Made by a program: the position numbers and the translations under genes
Origin: Bacteroides sp. UBA939
GTDB lineage: Bacteria > Bacteroidota > Bacteroidia > Bacteroidales > Bacteroidaceae
Length of the DNA stretch: 8,277 nt
Assembly: GCF_002293435.1 (NCBI RefSeq)
Contig: NZ_DBDF01000123.1
Span: 459 to 8,735, forward strand
Reading direction: 5' to 3'
The notes under the pieces: model-generated
What the model was told of the DNA's origin: nothing
Database searches by the model: none
The model's input: the letters and a program-made list of their open reading frames with translations, nothing else
Shown: positions 5,610 through 8,277 of the stretch, piece after piece
How the letters are laid out: the number at the start of each line of letters is the position of its first letter
How positions within the stretch are numbered: the stretch's first letter is position 1

Positions 5610-6413
5610 GTGGGAACAATAGACATATCATATACCAGTTTAGCCATCGGTTTGCTGATGTTAATCATTCCTCTGTTCTACTTATGGAAGTTCAGAACAG
5701 GGCTATTGTGGGTTACCATTATCGGCGTTGCGCGCATGATTATACAACTCTTCTTTATTGGCGTATATTTGAGATATTTATTTCTGTGGAATAATCCCTG
5801 GATAAACTTCCTGTGGATAATTATCATGATATTCGTTGCTGCGCAAACAGCGTTGGCCCGAACCCAACTCAAACGGAAAGTGTTGTTTATCCCTATTTCC
5901 ATCGGATTTCTATGCAGTGTGGTCTGTGTAGGTATGTATTTCATTGCTGTTGTCTTGCAATTGGAGAATGTATTCAACGCCCAGTATTTCATTCCAATAT
6001 TCGGTATCTTGATGGGAAATATGTTGTCCAGCAATGTCATTGCACTGAATGCCTATTACAGCGGATTGAAACGGGAACAACAACTATACCGTTATCTGCT
6101 CGGTAACGGCGCCACAAGGGCAGAAGCGCAAGCACCTTTTATCAAGCAGGCTATCATAAAATCATTCAGTCCATTGATTGCCAATATAGCGGTAATGGGA
6201 TTAGTAGCGCTTCCAGGCACGATGATTGGACAGATTCTGGGAGGTAGCAGTCCGAATGTCGCCATCAAGTATCAGATGATGATTATGGTAATAACTTTTA
6301 CAGCATCTATGCTTTCGCTGATGATAACCATTTCACTTGCATCGCGCAAATCATTCGATGCCAACGGAAAATTGCTGGAAGTAATGGTAGAAAAGAAGGA
6401 GAAAAAGAAGTAA
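5610..6413 (+). CDS. ABC transporter permease, UPF0014 (FetB/YbbM) family
   Basis: Inner-membrane permease of 267 residues, typical for UPF0014. The E. coli homologue FetB, with FetA, is linked to iron export and oxidative-stress resistance, so metal export is a reasonable inference; the substrate is not shown by the sequence. Hydrophobic segments lie at about 10-27, 33-58, 64-84, 91-117, 125-146, 190-211 and 222-244. The family core is visible as FGILMGNMLSSNVIALN (131-147) and VMGLVALPGTMIGQILGG (195-212). The tail is lysine-rich (EKKEKKK). Translation probably starts at GTG 5610: a stop at 5595-5597 blocks any earlier start in frame, and the next ATG would remove much of the first membrane segment. 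It forms an operon with the ATPase gene. Confidence 0.92.
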   Translation: MGTIDISYTSLAIGLLMLIIPLFYLWKFRTGLLWVTIIGVARMIIQLFFIGVYLRYLFLWNNPWINFLWIIIMIFVAAQTALARTQLKRKVLFIPISIGFLCSVVCVGMYFIAVVLQLENVFNAQYFIPIFGILMGNMLSSNVIALNAYYSGLKREQQLYRYLLGNGATRAEAQAPFIKQAIIKSFSPLIANIAVMGLVALPGTMIGQILGGSSPNVAIKYQMMIMVITFTASMLSLMITISLASRKSFDANGKLLEVMVEKKEKKK

Positions 6414-6460
6414 AATACTAAAAAGAGTCAAAACCAAACGGCTTCTCAGTATATTTTTAT

Positions 6461-6468
6461 TATATTTG
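6461..6468 (+). promoter_or_regulatory. Putative -7 box of the nif3-zinc ribbon operon
   Basis: TATATTTG, an exact TAnnTTTG match, would start transcription near 6472-6475, with a leader of about 17-20 nt before the ATG at 6492. No clear -33 TTTG precedes it. The 47-bp stretch between the permease stop and this box shows no strong terminator hairpin, so read-through from the transporter operon is possible. Confidence 0.5.
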
Positions 6469-6491
6469 CACCGAAATTTTCCATTCACATA

Positions 6492-7328
6492 ATGAGAATT
6501 AAGGAAATAGTATGCGCCCTTGAACGATTTGCGCCTCTGCCATTGCAAGACGGATTTGATAATTCCGGTTTGCAAATCGGACTGACAGAAGCGGAAGCTA
6601 CAGGGGCTTTGTTGTGTCTTGACGTTACTGAAGCCGTGATTGACGAAGCTATAGCGTTAGGATACAATCTTGTTATTTCCCATCACCCGCTGATATTTAA
6701 AGGATATAAATCCATTACGGGCAAAGACTATGTAGAGCGTTGTATCATGAAAGCTATAAAGAATGATATCGTGATCTACTCGGCCCACACGAATCTGGAT
6801 AATGCTCCGGAAGGAGTAAACTTCAAGATTGCCGAAAAGATAGGATTGACTCATGTGCGTGTATTGGAGGAAAAAGATAATGCTTTACTGAATTTAGTGA
6901 CTTCTGTTCCTGATTTCTATCCTATGCAAAATAGTTGGAATCAAGCAGGAGCGGGAGTTATCGGCGAACTGGAAACACCGGAAACCGAATTAGAGTTCCT
7001 GAAACGTGTGAAGAAAACTTTTGAAGCTGGTTGCCTGAAACATAATAAGTTAATGGGACGCGAGATACAAACCGTAGCATTGTGCGGAGGAGCCGGAGCG
7101 TTTTTAATACCGTCAGCCATACGCAAGAGGGCGGATGTGTTTATTACCGGAGAAATAAAGTATCATGACTATTTCGGACACGATGCGGACATTTTGCTGG
7201 CAGAGATCGGACATTACGAAAGTGAACAGTATACAAAAGAAATATTCTATACAGTAATCCGGGAGTTGTTTCCTAATCTTGCGCTTCAACAGTGTAAAGT
7301 GAATACCAATCCCATAAAATATTTATAA
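6492..7328 (+). CDS. Nif3/DUF34-like dinuclear metal-centre protein
   Basis: Cytoplasmic member of the Nif3 (DUF34, YbgI/YqfO) family, which forms toroidal hexamers with two metal ions per subunit. Databases often label it GTP cyclohydrolase 1 type 2, but its cellular role is not settled. Predicted metal ligands, by comparison with E. coli YbgI, are H64 and H65 in ISHHPLIF, D103 in SAHTNLD, and H241 and E245 in IGHYESEQY. DNSGLQIG (23-30) and ADVFITGEIKYHDYF (214-228) are the other signature blocks. At 278 residues it is intermediate: larger than YbgI (about 247) and shorter than the roughly 370-residue forms that carry a full PII/CutA-like insertion. Residues 135-185 are the likely remnant of that region. 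It is followed after 5 bp by the zinc-ribbon gene. Confidence 0.95.
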   Translation: MRIKEIVCALERFAPLPLQDGFDNSGLQIGLTEAEATGALLCLDVTEAVIDEAIALGYNLVISHHPLIFKGYKSITGKDYVERCIMKAIKNDIVIYSAHTNLDNAPEGVNFKIAEKIGLTHVRVLEEKDNALLNLVTSVPDFYPMQNSWNQAGAGVIGELETPETELEFLKRVKKTFEAGCLKHNKLMGREIQTVALCGGAGAFLIPSAIRKRADVFITGEIKYHDYFGHDADILLAEIGHYESEQYTKEIFYTVIRELFPNLALQQCKVNTNPIKYL

Positions 7329-7333
7329 ATAAA

Positions 7334-8158
7334 ATGGCTAAAGAATCAAAAAAAGAACCACAGGAATTGACCGTGGAACAAAAACTGAAAGCATTGTTCC
7401 AACTGCAAACCATGTTGTCCAAGATTGATGAAATCAAGACTTTGAGAGGTGAACTTCCGTTGGAAGTGCAAGACTTGGAAGATGAAATCGCCGGTTTAAG
7501 TACCCGTATAGACAGAATCAAGGCGGAAGTTGCCGAACTGAAATCTGCTATCGCTACCAAAAGAGTAGAAATTGAAGTGGCCAAGGCTTCGGTTGTAAAG
7601 TATAAGGAACAACAAGAGAACGTACGAAACAACCGTGAATATGATTTTCTGAGCAAAGAAATCGAATTCCAGACTTTGGAAATAGAGCTTTGCGAAAAGA
7701 GAATCAAGGAGTTCTCGACACAGGATCAGGAGAGATCTGCCGAAGTGGAGAAAAGTACCGTTGCGTTGGATGAAAGGCAGAAAGACCTGGACGTTAAGAA
7801 AGGTGAGTTGGACGAAATCATTTCTGAAACCAAGCAGGAAGAAGAAAAACTGAGAGACAAAGCTAAAGACCTTGAAACAAAAATTGAGGCGCGTTTGCTC
7901 CAGTCTTTCAAACGTATCCGCAAGAATTCCCGTAACGGACTGGGTATCGTATATGTACAGCGTGACGCTTGTGGCGGTTGCTTCAATAAAATCCCGCCTC
8001 AAAGGCAGTTGGATATTCGCTCCCGCAAGAAAATCATTGTTTGCGAATATTGCGGACGTATCATGATTGACCCGGAATTGGCAGGTGTAACTTCCGACCA
8101 CAAAGAGGAGATAAAGGAAAAACCGACCAGAAGAAGAAAGAGTGCAGAGGCAAATTAA
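7334..8158 (+). CDS. C4-type zinc ribbon protein with coiled coil (HP0958/CT398-like)
   Basis: A 274-residue protein with a long charged coiled coil (about 13-190, rich in Glu, Lys and Leu) followed by a zinc ribbon of two cysteine pairs, C213/C216 (CGGC) and C237/C240 (CEYC). This is the layout of the zf-RING_7 family that includes Helicobacter HP0958 (FlgZ) and Chlamydia CT398. Those relatives interact with RpoN and flagellar or secretion components. No such partner genes lie here, so the role in this organism is unknown. NGLGIVYVQRDACGGCFNKIPPQRQ (split at 201-212 and 213-225) is the conserved entry to the ribbon. The tail KPTRRRKSAEAN is basic and probably disordered. The 5-bp gap from nif3 and the recurrence of this pair in other phyla (HP0958-HP0959) suggest a functional link. 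Confidence 0.93.
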   Translation: MAKESKKEPQELTVEQKLKALFQLQTMLSKIDEIKTLRGELPLEVQDLEDEIAGLSTRIDRIKAEVAELKSAIATKRVEIEVAKASVVKYKEQQENVRNNREYDFLSKEIEFQTLEIELCEKRIKEFSTQDQERSAEVEKSTVALDERQKDLDVKKGELDEIISETKQEEEKLRDKAKDLETKIEARLLQSFKRIRKNSRNGLGIVYVQRDACGGCFNKIPPQRQLDIRSRKKIIVCEYCGRIMIDPELAGVTSDHKEEIKEKPTRRRKSAEAN

Positions 8159-8160
8159 GT

Positions 8161-8241
8161 ATGAATAATGCAGGCTACAGTCTGCAAGATATTCCACTGC
8201 CTTTGAGGCGGGGTTTATTGCTTCGGAAATATCTTAAGTAG
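8161..8241 (+). CDS. Candidate small ORF, 26 codons, after the zinc-ribbon gene
   Basis: ATG at 8161 lies 2 nt after the TAA of the zinc-ribbon gene, and the frame closes at TAG 8239-8241. The peptide begins MNNAGYSLQDIPLPLRRG and ends in a basic, leucine-rich tail; no domain is recognised. Its first codons align with the small ORF at position 44 (25 of 33 bases with one in-frame 3-nt gap). The same DNA forms several hairpins, so it may instead be an untranslated or structured 3' region. It could also be a chance ORF. Confidence 0.2.
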   Translation: MNNAGYSLQDIPLPLRRGLLLRKYLK

Positions 8242-8268
8242 ATGTTCATAGTTAGTTTATACTATGAA
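8170..8268 (+). other. Cluster of potential RNA hairpins downstream of the zinc-ribbon gene
   Basis: Hairpin 1 is GCAGGC (8170-8175) with GTCTGC (8180-8185) and a TACA loop. Hairpin 2 is 8186-8195 with 8225-8235, ten pairs with A8227 bulged, and it encloses CTGCC (8197-8201) with GGCGG (8207-8211). Hairpin 3 is TTCATAGT (8245-8252) with ACTATGAA (8261-8268), eight perfect pairs. The inner hairpin can alternatively be extended by pairing CC (8194-8195) with GG (8212-8213), followed by TTTATTG. That form would look like a weak intrinsic terminator for the nif3-zinc ribbon operon, and it excludes part of hairpin 2. It could be a terminator region or the start of a small RNA cut by the window edge; I recognise no named RNA family. 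Confidence 0.4.
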
Positions 8269-8277
8269 TGATAATAT

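Noticed and set aside
6414..6460. Terminator after the permease gene
   Set aside because: Only a weak, interrupted AATACT/AGTAT pairing is possible, with no GC-rich stem, so it is not called.
7496..8197. Long antisense open frame (233 codons) opposite the zinc-ribbon gene
   Set aside because: It mirrors the biased codons of the coiled coil, is rich in Phe and Leu as expected from antisense of Glu/Lys codons, and has no recognisable domain.
8159..8277. RNase P RNA, 6S RNA or SRP RNA
   Set aside because: Diagnostic blocks such as GAGGAAAGTCC of RNase P or the GGAA-loop core of SRP RNA are absent in the visible part.

Overview
The window looks like chromosomal DNA of a Bacteroides species (Bacteroidota, gut type). 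The evidence is the protein content, the absence of strong Shine-Dalgarno sequences, AT-rich leaders carrying the Bacteroides -7 promoter box (TAnnTTTG) before four of the transcription units, and a palindrome built from 9-bp ACGCGGAT-type units of a kind I associate with Bacteroides genomes. No plasmid, phage, insertion-sequence, CRISPR, tRNA or rRNA feature is visible. Most of the window is housekeeping or metabolic sequence. The unusual material lies between the genes.

Layout. Positions 1-365 hold no convincing full-length gene. They contain the possible last 14 codons of a protein entering from the left, an overlapping small ORF, a long stem-loop, and a striking pair of converging arrays of 11-bp units (92-210), then the promoter of aspS. 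aspS (366-2126, +) encodes a complete bacterial-type aspartyl-tRNA synthetase. A 221-bp convergent intergenic region follows, dominated by a 36-bp inverted repeat (2174-2290). Next is a minus-strand operon, read from right to left: a DUF2148 [4Fe-4S] protein (4849-4304), an agmatine deiminase-family enzyme (4287-3241) and N-carbamoylputrescine amidohydrolase (3229-2348). The last two convert agmatine to putrescine. Divergent from this operon is a two-gene ABC transporter of the FetA/FetB (YbbL/YbbM, UPF0014) type (4945-6413, +), possibly a metal (iron) exporter. Then come a Nif3/DUF34 metal-binding protein (6492-7328) and a coiled-coil C4 zinc-ribbon protein (7334-8158). These two are 5 bp apart and form a pair also known in other phyla. 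The final 119 bp hold a small ORF and several potential RNA hairpins.

Working together: AguA and AguB form the N-carbamoylputrescine route of polyamine synthesis. The DUF2148 gene is first in their operon and faces the FetAB-like operon across a 95-bp divergent promoter region, so an Fe-S protein and a putative metal exporter may share regulation; this is inference. I see no clear new multi-gene system. The best candidates for follow-up are the 11-bp dyad array upstream of aspS, the palindrome downstream of aspS, the near-leaderless fetA promoter and the structured tail after the zinc-ribbon gene.
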